DNA of 64,000 bases, from the NCBI RefSeq assembly GCF_019740355.2, contig NZ_CP091819.1:3658001-3722000 (forward strand), written 5' to 3'. This DNA is from Paracrocinitomix mangrovi (GTDB lineage Bacteria > Bacteroidota > Bacteroidia > Flavobacteriales_D > Crocinitomicaceae). The position numbers and the translations under genes are program-made. Of this stretch, positions 8,497-17,778 are shown in pieces (the first letter of the stretch is position 1; the number at the start of each line of letters is the position of its first letter). The notes below the pieces were generated by a model. That model was not told the origin of the DNA, did no database searches, and saw nothing but the letters and a program-made list of their open reading frames with translations.

Positions 8497-8557
8497 CTAG
8501 TGTTTATTTTTTCAATTATTTGTAGGTTGTGCAATTCATTGGAATATACATTGAAAA

Positions 8558-8926
8558 ATGCGCATTGGGATAGTAGAAAATGAATTTGTAACGCAGTTGC
8601 ATCTTGAAAATTTGATTTTAAATTTAGGATTTGAAGTGGTTGGCTGTGCTAGAAATTATAATGAAGGATTAATTATTCACGACGAGAATTTACCTGATCT
8701 AATGCTTGTTGATATATATCTAGAAAGTGAAAAAACTGGAGTAGACCTAGTAAAAGAAATAGGTGATACCAATACTGCATTCATTTTTATTTCAGGTAAT
8801 CTTGATGAGAGAACAATGGAATTAGTTTCAGAGGTTTCATTCCATGCATTTTTGTCCAAACCATTTATTAATAGTGAGTTTGATAGCCTACTCTCAGAAT
8901 TCGAGAAATCCTATTTAAAAGTTTGA
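8558..8926 (+). CDS. stand-alone receiver-domain response regulator
   Basis: This 122-residue protein is a CheY-like receiver domain with no output domain. It has acidic pocket residues E7 and E9, a phospho-acceptor D52 (LMLVDIYLES), the conserved Ser in FIFISGN and the Lys in FLSKPF. The TGA stop is followed after 3 nt by the TTG start of the histidine-kinase-like gene, so the two are surely co-transcribed. Such pairs with HisKA_2-type kinases are common in Bacteroidota signalling. The direct repeats at 8445-8496 may control it. Confidence 0.85.
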   Translation: MRIGIVENEFVTQLHLENLILNLGFEVVGCARNYNEGLIIHDENLPDLMLVDIYLESEKTGVDLVKEIGDTNTAFIFISGNLDERTMELVSEVSFHAFLSKPFINSEFDSLLSEFEKSYLKV

Positions 8927-8929
8927 TTA

Positions 8930-9718
8930 TTGAGAAATGAAGGTCTTAAATATCTATTGGATATAATCTCGGGTAATTCAGATATTACTGACGAATTAAT
9001 CAATGAAAATGAGTCAAGTCCTGATGTTCAAATGTTATTAACAACATTAAAAGCGGTTCAGGATTTAATCATCAGAAAAGATCAAAAAATTCTTCAGCTT
9101 GAAGAAGATAATAAGGCGTTGTTAGCTGAACTTTATGACAGAGTCAATAATAACATGCAAATAATTAGTAGTCTTCTAAGTTTGCAGTCTGATTATGTAG
9201 AAAATGAAGAAACTAAATCATTAATTAGGTATTGCCAGTACAGGTTAAAGTCAATGTCTTTAGTTCATGAAGTTTTGTATAAATCAAAAGATCTTGCGAA
9301 AATTGAGTACGGAAAGTATATTGAAATGTTGGCAAATCATTTGGCCATAACAATGAAAGGACATGATAACAAGGTTCATTTCCATTTTGATATATCTCCA
9401 ATCTTGCTGAATATTGAAACAGCTATTCCTTTAGGTCTTTTGCTAAACGAAATTCTTACCAACTCTCTAAAATATGGTATTAAAGATCAAAATAAAGGGA
9501 ATATTTATATCAAACTACAAGAATCAAAGTATCCAAATTATGTACTTCATATAAAAGATGATGGAGAAGGGTTTGATAATGATAAAGATTTTAGGTCAAG
9601 TGAGTCTTTGGGGCTTTTACTTATTCATAAATTGACGTTACAGCTTAAAGGAAATATTGAAAAAGTCAATCAAGAAAAAGGAACATATTACATTATTTCA
9701 TTTCGGAGAATTGGATAA
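8930..9718 (+). CDS. HisKA_2-type sensor histidine kinase lacking the phospho-acceptor His
   Basis: This 262-residue soluble protein starts at TTG 8930. It has an N-terminal helical segment (1-60) but no sensor or membrane domain. The dimerisation helix reads ELYDRVNNNMQIISSLLSLQ (about 67-86), where family members normally have a HHRVKNNLQ motif. The phosphorylated His is replaced by Asp at residue 70 (GAC at 9137-9139). The ATPase domain (about 155-260) is intact: N box LLNEILTNSLKYG, G1 DDGEGF and G2 SLGLLLI. It may be an ATP-binding regulator, an inactive partner or a pseudokinase. It is co-transcribed with the receiver at 8558. Confidence 0.75.
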   Translation: MRNEGLKYLLDIISGNSDITDELINENESSPDVQMLLTTLKAVQDLIIRKDQKILQLEEDNKALLAELYDRVNNNMQIISSLLSLQSDYVENEETKSLIRYCQYRLKSMSLVHEVLYKSKDLAKIEYGKYIEMLANHLAITMKGHDNKVHFHFDISPILLNIETAIPLGLLLNEILTNSLKYGIKDQNKGNIYIKLQESKYPNYVLHIKDDGEGFDNDKDFRSSESLGLLLIHKLTLQLKGNIEKVNQEKGTYYIISFRRIG

Positions 9719-9726
9719 TCTTTGAA

Positions 9727-10425
9727 TTACTTTAGAGGATACTCCTTGTAAACTTTTTCTTGATAATATTCTGTATTGTGTTTGGACCAAATAATATTAC
9801 TAGGAGGGATGCCCTGATAAGGGTGAAAAACAGCCAGGTGTTGGTCTGAGTTTAAGTAGTGAATATCCCAAATACTATTTTTACCATTGTTTGTGACCTT
9901 AACTTCCTTTTTTTTCTTCCACAAATTATGTCGCTCATCAAAGTGGTATTCTTCACAATAACCTCTACCATAAGGAATATAAAATCCGGTAATTTTCTTT
10001 TGATTTGGGTAATATGATGGATTTACAATTTCAGATAAAACAGTGTCTCTATAAAATCCGTTCAGCTCAGGTTTGCTAATGTATACTTCCCAACCATTTT
10101 TTAAACCGTTGCCGCACATATAATAGAAGTTAATAACATAATCAGCTATGCCATCATAATTGATATCAAAAACGGAATCACTTGTTGGGTAATTTGGTGA
10201 ATTGTCAATCACCCACTGATTGAATATTTTTTCTCTTTCCCCTTCAGGTGTTTTTGGATATTCAATAGACAATAAACTGTCTATATAATTGTCCTTAACA
10301 GGTTCAGGAGATATACTTACATTATTTGATGCTGAAGGAATGTTTTTAGAAACGGTTTCTTCATTTTTATCGCATCCAATTAATGAAAATATTAAAATGA
10401 TACTAAGATAATTTTGGGCTTTCAT
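9727..10425 (-). CDS. hypothetical lipoprotein
   Basis: This 232-residue protein has a lipoprotein signal sequence (lipobox LIGC, Cys18) and a polar linker. A domain then begins with DINYDGIADYVINF, a Ca-binding/FG-GAP-like D-x-N-x-D-G motif. It includes several Cys (MCGNG, GRGYCEEYH). It resembles in style the lipoprotein at 40194-40892, which has DVEGDGVDEL at the matching place, but homology was not established. It ends 8 nt from the end of the convergent kinase gene. Function is unknown. Confidence 0.55.
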   Translation of the reverse strand: MKAQNYLSIILIFSLIGCDKNEETVSKNIPSASNNVSISPEPVKDNYIDSLLSIEYPKTPEGEREKIFNQWVIDNSPNYPTSDSVFDINYDGIADYVINFYYMCGNGLKNGWEVYISKPELNGFYRDTVLSEIVNPSYYPNQKKITGFYIPYGRGYCEEYHFDERHNLWKKKKEVKVTNNGKNSIWDIHYLNSDQHLAVFHPYQGIPPSNIIWSKHNTEYYQEKVYKEYPLK

Positions 10426-10524
10426 GCTCCAAAAATGAGAACTTAATAATAGAATTTCAAGACAGTATTTTTATTCGCTATTGGTGCAAAGGAATACTGA
10501 TTGTCTGTTTTATTTTTTGTTGAT

Positions 10525-11265
10525 TTAAATATTCCAGATGTCTTTTTTCTGAATCCAACCTTTATTGTCATTGAGGTTGATTTGAACCCAGTCATCAGAG
10601 TCAGATACTATTGAAACCTTTGCACCTTCACTTAATTTATAACTTGTTTTGGCGCCTTCTTGAGGTGAAACCAATACGTCTACCTGTTCTGTTATAACAA
10701 CCCCTTGTGATTTTGAAGTGATAAGGTTTTTATGATAACTGGCTCCAACTATGCTAACAATTAAACCTATCAGTAAAATACTCGTTGACAAAAGACTAAA
10801 GTTTCTGTATTTTCTTAATCTGGATTTTACAAAAACAGTCAAAGCCAGTGATAAAAGTATAGAACAGATTATACTGATGATTGCCCAAAAGTTAATCTTA
10901 TCACTAAAGGCTAATCCTTGAACCCAGTGACCTAAACCATGTCTTTGGGTATCTAATTTGTCAATAGTTTGTGCATTAGCAAATTCAAGATTAAAATTGG
11001 CATCTTCATGATCAGGGTCAATTTTAAGTGCGGATTCGTACGCCCAAATTGATTTACCTAAATCTCCATTTCTATAGTATGCATTCCCTAAATTGTAATA
11101 CAATTCAACACTGTATTCACCATTGGCAATGTGCTTTGAATATGCTTCAATTGCTTCCTCGTATTTTTCACTGTTATACAGTTCATTGCCTTCTGACAAT
11201 ACATTTTCTTGTCCAATTGAAATTAGACTTAAAAACAGGGCAATATGTAATACAAACCACTTCAC
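10525..11265 (-). CDS. batE: BatE-like TPR/SH3 membrane protein
   Basis: This 246-residue protein is the last gene of the moxR-bat operon. It has a signal peptide (1-18) and TPR units (about 22-100, including YYNLGNAYYRNGDLGKSIWA). Two membrane segments follow (about 125-146 and 155-176). A C-terminal bacterial SH3 domain (about 188-246) has VDVLVSPQEG and KGWIQKKDIW. This is the standard BatE layout; Bat proteins are linked to aerotolerance and envelope integrity in Bacteroides, with uncertain biochemical role. Its ATG overlaps the batD stop by 1 nt (TAATG), which indicates coupled translation. Confidence 0.85.
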   Translation of the reverse strand: MKWFVLHIALFLSLISIGQENVLSEGNELYNSEKYEEAIEAYSKHIANGEYSVELYYNLGNAYYRNGDLGKSIWAYESALKIDPDHEDANFNLEFANAQTIDKLDTQRHGLGHWVQGLAFSDKINFWAIISIICSILLSLALTVFVKSRLRKYRNFSLLSTSILLIGLIVSIVGASYHKNLITSKSQGVVITEQVDVLVSPQEGAKTSYKLSEGAKVSIVSDSDDWVQINLNDNKGWIQKKDIWNI

Positions 11266-12986
11266 TAAATGAGTTTATTCAAGTTTTTAATCAGTTCAGC
11301 TGTTTCATCAAAAATCTCGGTAGTATTCTTATCACTCAATGGCGCATATTGGGCAATTTCAAGTTGATCCCAAATATTTTGGAAAGATGAAATGTGTGAA
11401 TCATCCACATTTTGAGATTTTAAATTTTGTGTAATGCTACTTTTTGATAAGGCTGATCTTCCTATTTGAAGATGCTTCATAAAATACTCTTCAATTAGGT
11501 TTTTTAATTGTCTTAATCCTTCTTTATTGTCAAGGGTTTTTAGTTTCGGAATCTCTTTTATTACTGTCTTTTTCGTATTCTTTTGTTCTGATTTAATCAG
11601 TTCTTCATCTGATACCTTTGATTTTTTTCTACTTACAATGATCAAGAAAAAAGGAACGGCAAAAGGTCCTAGAACTAATAGCCAATAATACCATCTTCCA
11701 AAAATAAAGTCGCTATTGTCAAAAACAGTTGTTTCCCCGGTTGAAATGTGATGTATATCTTGTTCAACTTCCTGAACTTCCACTTCACCATTTGGGTTTT
11801 CAATTTTAGGCGCTTTACCTTCTTTTATTTTTAAGTCAAATTCATGTGTAGTGACAGATTTCATTGATCTTGAATCCCAGTCATAATAACTAAAAGCAAA
11901 TGGCTTTACATGATAATTTCCTGCAACTTTAGGGGTGATAACGTAAGAGAATTCAATCCAACCGTCTAGTCCTTTTTCAGTAATTGCTAATTGATCATTG
12001 ATACTGTCCAGGGCGCACAAAAATGTATCTGCTGAAAAGAAATAATCCGGTTCAGGTGCTTTCAAAATATTAAAATTACCCAATCCTGAAACCTTTATTT
12101 TCATGTCAAAAGCATGACCTACTTTAACATCTGTATCGCTAATTGAATGAGTAATTTCAAACTTACCTGCCATACCGTTGTAGTTTTCGGGCTTACTTAC
12201 AGGAACTTCTTTTACTTTAATATCTAAGCTATTTGAATAACCCTCTCTGTACCTAGTGTTAAAGATGTCATAACTTTCTACAGCATTTCCATAGTATGGA
12301 GATATGTGAATTGTTCCCGCTTGATCGGCAAAACAAAGTTCCTGTGTCAGCACAATCACACTATAGTCTTTCCCTTTTACTTTTGTATGATATTGTTCAA
12401 AAACATGTTGCGGATCTCTTTCATCAAATAGTGGTTGTCTCCATAATGCAATTGCATCACCTTTCATTAAGTTTACAATTTCAGAAACATTCTTATCTGT
12501 ATAAAGGGAAAAAGTAATGGTGAATGGCTCTCCAACAAATACTTCATCTTTACTGCTTTTTACTTCATAAAAATACGGAGCTACACCCTTACTGGCATTA
12601 AAGGCTTCTTCTGCATCAACTACATTAATTTGAATTCCATCTGCTTTACTTTTTTCGCCATCACAATTGGCTGATGCAGATTCAATGGATAAAGTACCTT
12701 TTTTCTTTGCTCTAAGGTTATAAGTGATCGTTCTAGTGCAAGTGTTGGTTTGTTTACCATTAATGATGGTAGTGCTTTGCATGCTTCCTTCATTCTGCCC
12801 CAAAACATCAAAATCTATGAATGCAGGAGGATTTAAATCGCATTTACATCCAACTGAAATTTGGTATTGAAAAATGTCATTATTGGTCACAGTATTACCA
12901 CTTACTGCAACCTGAATGCTTTCAGATTGAGCAAAAACAAAATTGCTTAGCAATAGTAGTAATATGTAAAAGTGTTTAATCACCAA
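11265..12986 (-). CDS. batD: BatD family protein
   Basis: This 573-residue protein has a signal peptide (1-19, ending VFAQ) and a long periplasmic part of Ig-like beta-sandwich domains. Typical BatD features include VGEPFTITFSLYTDKNVSEI and VGHAFDMKIKVSGLGNFN. One transmembrane helix (about 435-455) and a cytoplasmic helical tail follow. The family length is about 550-600 residues, so it is complete. BatD is required with the other Bat proteins for aerotolerance in Bacteroides. It overlaps batC by 7 nt and batE by 1 nt. Confidence 0.9.
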   Translation of the reverse strand: MVIKHFYILLLLLSNFVFAQSESIQVAVSGNTVTNNDIFQYQISVGCKCDLNPPAFIDFDVLGQNEGSMQSTTIINGKQTNTCTRTITYNLRAKKKGTLSIESASANCDGEKSKADGIQINVVDAEEAFNASKGVAPYFYEVKSSKDEVFVGEPFTITFSLYTDKNVSEIVNLMKGDAIALWRQPLFDERDPQHVFEQYHTKVKGKDYSVIVLTQELCFADQAGTIHISPYYGNAVESYDIFNTRYREGYSNSLDIKVKEVPVSKPENYNGMAGKFEITHSISDTDVKVGHAFDMKIKVSGLGNFNILKAPEPDYFFSADTFLCALDSINDQLAITEKGLDGWIEFSYVITPKVAGNYHVKPFAFSYYDWDSRSMKSVTTHEFDLKIKEGKAPKIENPNGEVEVQEVEQDIHHISTGETTVFDNSDFIFGRWYYWLLVLGPFAVPFFLIIVSRKKSKVSDEELIKSEQKNTKKTVIKEIPKLKTLDNKEGLRQLKNLIEEYFMKHLQIGRSALSKSSITQNLKSQNVDDSHISSFQNIWDQLEIAQYAPLSDKNTTEIFDETAELIKNLNKLI

Positions 12987-13777
12987 TCTTTCTTTTGCGG
13001 TTGTCCTGTACCAACTTTTCTTTTCTGATTTATTTTTTTCTGTAGTTCTTTTTCTTTTCGGTAATAAGCATCCATGATGTTTTCAATTTGCTCCTTACTT
13101 AATTTAGGGCTCATCCCCTGACCACTTCCGTCTTGGTCTTTTTGCTCAGGTTTGTCACCTTTGTTTCCTTCAGATTCTTTATCCCCATTATCTCCTTCGT
13201 TTTGATCTTGATTCTGTTGGTTATCATTTCCTTCTTCGTCTTGATTGTCCTGATTGTCTTGTGATTCATCCTGGTTTTGGTTTTGATTGTCACCCATGTT
13301 TTGACCACCATTGCCATTTGAATTTTGTTGCTGATTTTGTTGTTGTTCCTTACTCTTTAAAAACTGTGCGTATGCCAAATTATAACGAGTTTCTTCATCA
13401 GAAGGATTCAATCTAAGGGAACTTTTATAGGCATCAATCGCCTTGTCCAATTCCTGCTTTTGCATATAAGCATTGCCCATATTGTGAAAAGCCTTTGATT
13501 TGTCATATGAAGTAGGAGCAAGATTGATGACGTTCGAGATGTGCTCAATTGCCTTGTCCGCTTGATTCATTCTGTAGTATGCATTTGCCAAATTATAGTT
13601 GGCCTTAAAATTTAATGGTGCCAAATCAACTGCTTCCAGGTAAAATCCAATTGCTCTTTCGTAGTCTGAATTTAGGTAAGCTTCGTTACCATAATACATC
13701 TTCTTTTTTACTTCATCCTGTCCAAAGGCAGGAGCTGTAAAAGCAAGTAACAATATGAAGACTATTCTATATTTCAT
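12980..13777 (-). CDS. batC: BatC-like TPR protein
   Basis: This 265-residue protein has a signal peptide (1-19), then three to four TPR units (about 22-145, with NYNLANAYYRMNQADKAIEH and HNMGNAYMQKQELDKAIDAY). A Q/N/D/G-rich low-complexity stretch covers about 146-218, and a basic C-terminal tail includes the segment KLSKEQIENIMDAYYRKEKE. It is likely periplasmic or membrane-associated and a protein-interaction partner of BatA/B/D. The low-complexity region is a common, poorly conserved feature of BatC. It overlaps batB by 11 nt and batD by 7 nt. Confidence 0.85.
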   Translation of the reverse strand: MKYRIVFILLLAFTAPAFGQDEVKKKMYYGNEAYLNSDYERAIGFYLEAVDLAPLNFKANYNLANAYYRMNQADKAIEHISNVINLAPTSYDKSKAFHNMGNAYMQKQELDKAIDAYKSSLRLNPSDEETRYNLAYAQFLKSKEQQQNQQQNSNGNGGQNMGDNQNQNQDESQDNQDNQDEEGNDNQQNQDQNEGDNGDKESEGNKGDKPEQKDQDGSGQGMSPKLSKEQIENIMDAYYRKEKELQKKINQKRKVGTGQPQKKDW

Positions 13778-14921
13778 AATCTTGTAATTTATGTACTACA
13801 CCTGATCTGCTTTCTGTGATAAAGAATTCACCTATCAACAAAATCAAACCAAGTGCAAGAAACCAGTGATATTGATCTTCAAAATCTGAGTAAAGATCAC
13901 TCTCCATCTCAGTTTTCTCCAATCTTTTAATGGTCTCTAACAATTCTTCCATATTAACAAAATTGCCTTCTGCTTTGGTGTATCTTCCACCTCCTGCATT
14001 AGCAATTCCTCTTAACATATCTTCATTTAACTTGGTGAAAACGGTATTGCCGGCATAGTCTTTTTTCAGGCCAATCACTTTTCCGTTTTTATATTCAGGG
14101 ATAGGAGTTTCGTTGGTTGTTCCCATTCCAACAGTACTTACTATTATACCCAGCTCCTTAGCTGCGGCTGCTTTTTCCTCTGCTTCACCTTCATGATCTT
14201 CCCCATCTGACATAACAATGATGGCCTTGTTGACACCATTTTCCATATCAAAGTTTTCAATGCATTTGTCTATAGCAAGTGAAATAGATGTTCCCTGATT
14301 GGTCATCATTTCAGGTGTGATGGATTGTAAAAACATTCTAACTGCTCTGTAATCTTGTGTTAGCGGAACCTGCAAAAAGGCATCTCCGGCAAATACAAGA
14401 ATGCCTATTTTATCTCCGTGTAAGTTGTGAAGCAACCTGTCTATAGACATTTTAGCAACGGTAAGTCTATCTCTACTCGGATCCAAATCCATGGCGTGCA
14501 TTGAGTTTGAAATGTCTAATGCAATCAATATTTCAATTCCTTCTGCCACCATTTTATTTTTGCTTTTACCGTACTGCGGATTCGCCAAAGCAATTATCAA
14601 CAAAGCCAATCCATTTCTCAATAAAAAGAACTTGAAAAATGACTTCACTTCTGAAACAGGAGTGGTTAAATATCTAAGAAGTTTGTTGGGTGCTAATTGA
14701 GAAAGGGTTTTGTTTTTCCATTGCAAAACAACAAAGTATCCCATAACCAACAGCGGTATTATTACTAATCCCCATAAAAAGAATTGATTTTCAAATCTCA
14801 ATACTTCTTTATCGGCTATGTAGTAATAAAAGCTGCCCAATAATGCCCAAAAGATAACTTCCCAAATAACTACTGCTATAAGGATGTGTTTAATGTTGTA
14901 TTTGTGCAAATTGTTGTCCAT
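13767..14921 (-). CDS. batB: BatB, von Willebrand A-domain membrane protein
   Basis: This 384-residue protein has two N-terminal membrane helices (about 13-34 and 43-66), a third hydrophobic stretch near 95-113, a vWA domain (about 125-330) and a C-terminal membrane helix (about 349-368). The MIDAS motif is intact: DISNS (ALDISNSMHAMDLDP), a Thr in PLTQD and MSDGED. It probably forms a complex with BatA and the MoxR ATPase. It starts within the batA stop (1-nt overlap) and overlaps batC by 11 nt. Confidence 0.9.
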   Translation of the reverse strand: MDNNLHKYNIKHILIAVVIWEVIFWALLGSFYYYIADKEVLRFENQFFLWGLVIIPLLVMGYFVVLQWKNKTLSQLAPNKLLRYLTTPVSEVKSFFKFFLLRNGLALLIIALANPQYGKSKNKMVAEGIEILIALDISNSMHAMDLDPSRDRLTVAKMSIDRLLHNLHGDKIGILVFAGDAFLQVPLTQDYRAVRMFLQSITPEMMTNQGTSISLAIDKCIENFDMENGVNKAIIVMSDGEDHEGEAEEKAAAAKELGIIVSTVGMGTTNETPIPEYKNGKVIGLKKDYAGNTVFTKLNEDMLRGIANAGGGRYTKAEGNFVNMEELLETIKRLEKTEMESDLYSDFEDQYHWFLALGLILLIGEFFITESRSGVVHKLQDYEI

Positions 14922-15943
14922 TAAGGAATGCTTTTCAAAGCTGTATTTTCTATTACTCTGTTCAATAAAATCAATATGATTCCCATCAATAGAAATCCAT
15001 AATATTTTTCAGGCGGATTTACTTTAAAATCAAGTACTTTAACTTTAGATTTTTCTAGTTGATCAATCTCTGAATAAATATTCTTAAGCTCATCTTTGTT
15101 GCGCGCTCTAAAGTATTTCCCACCGGTCATGATGGCGATATCTGTCAATAATTCTTCGTCAATTTGGACAGGGATATTAGTGGTTAAATTCCCAATAAAA
15201 GGGTAGGGTGCAGAACCTTCTTGTCCAACTCCAATGGTATATACACAAATTCCTAATTCCTTAGCAACTTCAGCCGCTTCAGTAGGTTGAATTTGTCCTG
15301 AGTTGTTGAGTCCGTCTGTCATTAAAATGATGACTTTGCTCTTGGCGTCACTTTCACTTAAGCGGATAGCAGCGGTTATTAAACCAACTCCAATTGCTGT
15401 TCCGGGAGTTACCATTCCGGGTTTAACTTCTGATAGTTGTTGCAGTAAAAGTTCATGATCTGTTGTCATGGGTGATTGTGTATAAGCTTCAGCCTCATAC
15501 ACCACCAAGCCAATTCTGTCAGTTGGTCGGTCTTCAATAAAATCTTTGGCAACATCTTTAGCAGCTTCTAATCTGTTTGGTTTTAGATCTTGCGCCAACA
15601 TACTTTCAGAAACATCCATTGAAATAACTATGTCTATTCCTTCAATATTTTTTTTGCGGTATTCATCAACGTCAATAGGAGCATGTGGTCTTGCTAGAGC
15701 CAATATGACATATGCAATTCCAATCATTAAAATGGATAAATTAATGTATCTGAATACAGATATCCAATTGATTTTTGCTTCACCAAAATTCCCGGTAGAA
15801 GAGATGTTTATGTGCTTAAAGTCTTGTTTTTGTTTGTAGATATACCAAACAACCATTCCTGGAATCACTAAGAGCATCCAAAAAACATGAGGGTAATCAA
15901 ACTCCATGTCAAAGGGCCATATGTTAAAAGCACTAACTTTCAT
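14921..15943 (-). CDS. batA: BatA, von Willebrand A-domain membrane protein
   Basis: This 340-residue protein has two N-terminal membrane segments (about 17-34 and 62-84), a vWA domain (about 100-300) and a C-terminal membrane helix. The MIDAS residues are present: DVSES (VISMDVSESMLAQ), MTTDHE and MTDGLNNSG. It is a close relative of batB by position and fold. The pair is probably a metal-dependent adhesion module acting with the MoxR chaperone-like ATPase. It overlaps its upstream neighbour by 11 nt and batB by 1 nt. Confidence 0.9.
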   Translation of the reverse strand: MKVSAFNIWPFDMEFDYPHVFWMLLVIPGMVVWYIYKQKQDFKHINISSTGNFGEAKINWISVFRYINLSILMIGIAYVILALARPHAPIDVDEYRKKNIEGIDIVISMDVSESMLAQDLKPNRLEAAKDVAKDFIEDRPTDRIGLVVYEAEAYTQSPMTTDHELLLQQLSEVKPGMVTPGTAIGVGLITAAIRLSESDAKSKVIILMTDGLNNSGQIQPTEAAEVAKELGICVYTIGVGQEGSAPYPFIGNLTTNIPVQIDEELLTDIAIMTGGKYFRARNKDELKNIYSEIDQLEKSKVKVLDFKVNPPEKYYGFLLMGIILILLNRVIENTALKSIP

Positions 15944-16889
15944 TTTCTTCTTTTGGCTCTTCAGTTTCTTCCTCCAATTTTGTCTTGTTTACAAAATCAA
16001 TTGATTTCTCTAGCGAATCTTCTCCGTGTTGCGAGTCGGGTTTCATTTTGGCAAATTTTACCATATCCGCTTCGCTCAATATTTTTCTTAGATATACCTT
16101 ATCCTCTTCACTAATATCTGCATATCTCAAGTCATTAATGATTTCTCTGGTGGTATGCTCAATGGCTTGAATTTTAAATCGTTGCTCTAGATATCTTCTT
16201 ATAGTATAGGTGAGTTCAGAGTAATATTCTTTTTTGTTTTCTGTTTTCCAGGCCTCTCGTTTTTTCATCTCAATTAGAGATTTTAATGCTGTAATGTGAG
16301 CAGGTATTGGTGGAGGAGGAGGGGCCACTTTTTCTTCAGATTTATTGCGTTGCATCAATCTAACTATGAAGAACAATGCAATAAAGCCGGCAACAATTAC
16401 AAACCAATGCCAGTTTTTTCTGAACCAATCTTCTAACTTTTCTCCAAATGAATAATCAACACCGTAATTCCCCTTAATGTCTTTAATGGTTTGGGTAGTG
16501 TCTACTTCAACAGTGTGTACAATTAGTTCGGTAGGATTTGTTAGATAAGTTGAATCATTCAATTCAACAGGTAGTGGTTTTAATTTATGAATACCTGCAT
16601 CAAAACAAGTTACCGTAAACTCTTGTTGATGAACATAAATCCCTTTAGCTGAATCAACAATTTTAGTGTGGTCAACAGTGCGGTCTAATATTTCAATGTA
16701 TTCAGTAAGATTTTCATCAAATTGTGGCCAGGCTATCCTTGCTTTTTGTTCAGGATCCTGAAATTCCATGCTTAAAACAAAGGTTGTTTGTTCTCCAATT
16801 TTCAACTCAGGTTGACGAAAAAGCATAGAAGCTTTTTGTCCCATTGAAAAGGAAGGTAAAACCAGTAATATGTATAAAAGCCACTTCAT
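15933..16889 (-). CDS. Bat-operon membrane protein (DUF4381-like)
   Basis: This 318-residue protein has a signal peptide (1-17, ending SMGQ) and a periplasmic beta-rich part (about 20-150, PELKIGEQTTFVLSM). One transmembrane helix (about 161-180) is followed by a proline run (PPPPPPIP). The helical cytoplasmic tail contains YYSELTYTIRRYLEQRF and TTREIINDLR, typical of the small protein encoded between the DUF58 and batA genes. The N-terminal half looks like a short BatD. It overlaps the DUF58 gene by 1 nt and batA by 11 nt. Confidence 0.75.
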   Translation of the reverse strand: MKWLLYILLVLPSFSMGQKASMLFRQPELKIGEQTTFVLSMEFQDPEQKARIAWPQFDENLTEYIEILDRTVDHTKIVDSAKGIYVHQQEFTVTCFDAGIHKLKPLPVELNDSTYLTNPTELIVHTVEVDTTQTIKDIKGNYGVDYSFGEKLEDWFRKNWHWFVIVAGFIALFFIVRLMQRNKSEEKVAPPPPPIPAHITALKSLIEMKKREAWKTENKKEYYSELTYTIRRYLEQRFKIQAIEHTTREIINDLRYADISEEDKVYLRKILSEADMVKFAKMKPDSQHGEDSLEKSIDFVNKTKLEEETEEPKEENES

Positions 16890-17752
16890 TAACGGTTCTT
16901 AAATAGATTCATTAGTGGCTTTATATACCCTTCATCAGTATAAATTTCTGCGAAATCTGTTTTTGATCTTCTGAAGAGTTTGCGGCTGGCTTCATTTTTT
17001 TCTTCAGCTGCTTTTTTATAATTGTCCCTCACTTTTTTAGAAGAGGTATTGATCCATTTAACTTCTCCTGTTTCCAGATCTTTGAATTGAGCAACTCCAA
17101 CATTTGGTAGTTCTTGCTCCGCTTTATCCTGAACCTTTAACGCAACAACATCATGTTTGCGGGATGCAATTTTAATAGCGTCCGAGAAGTCATCAGATAA
17201 AAAGTCGCTTACCACAAAAGCAATACTTTTCTTTTTTACCATTTTAGAAAAGTACTTGAGCGCTTCAGAAATATTAGTCCCTTTGTGTTTTGGTTCGTAG
17301 TTAATAAGTTCTCTAATTATTCTAAGAATATGAGATTTACCTTTTTTTGGCGGGATAAACATCTCTATTTGTTCAGAGAACATTATTAAACCAATTCGAT
17401 CATTGTTAGATACAGCCGAGAACGCTAGTACTGCGCAAAGTTCGGTAATGGTTTCTCGTTTTATTTGATTTCTAGTACCAAACATTTCTGAACCTGAAAC
17501 ATCTACAATTAACATCACTGTTAATTCACGTTCTTCTTCAAAAACCTTTACAAAAGGCTCATTAAATCTGGCAGTTACGTTCCAATCTATAGTTCTAATT
17601 TCGTCTCCAACTGCATAATCTCTAACTTCACTAAAAGCCATTCCTCTTCCTTTAAAGGCAGAATGGTACTCACCAGAAAAAATCTGATTACTGAGACCCT
17701 TAGTTTTGATCTCAATCTTACGTACTTTTTTTATGAGTTCTTTAGTATCCAA
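16889..17752 (-). CDS. DUF58 domain protein
   Basis: This 287-residue soluble protein has the DUF58 signature near the N-terminus (YHSAFKGRGMAFSEVRDYAVGD then RTIDWNVTARFNEPFVKVF). A vWA-like core follows with DVSGS (about residues 94-98) and FVVSDFLSDD. DUF58 proteins regularly accompany MoxR ATPases and act with them in envelope or cofactor-related processes, often without a known substrate. It starts 26 nt after moxR and overlaps the next gene by 1 nt, so it belongs to the same operon. Confidence 0.9.
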   Translation of the reverse strand: MDTKELIKKVRKIEIKTKGLSNQIFSGEYHSAFKGRGMAFSEVRDYAVGDEIRTIDWNVTARFNEPFVKVFEEERELTVMLIVDVSGSEMFGTRNQIKRETITELCAVLAFSAVSNNDRIGLIMFSEQIEMFIPPKKGKSHILRIIRELINYEPKHKGTNISEALKYFSKMVKKKSIAFVVSDFLSDDFSDAIKIASRKHDVVALKVQDKAEQELPNVGVAQFKDLETGEVKWINTSSKKVRDNYKKAAEEKNEASRKLFRRSKTDFAEIYTDEGYIKPLMNLFKNR

Positions 17753-17778
17753 TTGACGCTCGTTATCCTTAATGCTAA

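Noticed and set aside
8930-9718. A frameshift or sequencing error that removes the kinase His
   Set aside because: The frame is intact around D70 and the flanking residues keep the family pattern, so a substitution fits better. Only orthologue comparison can settle it.
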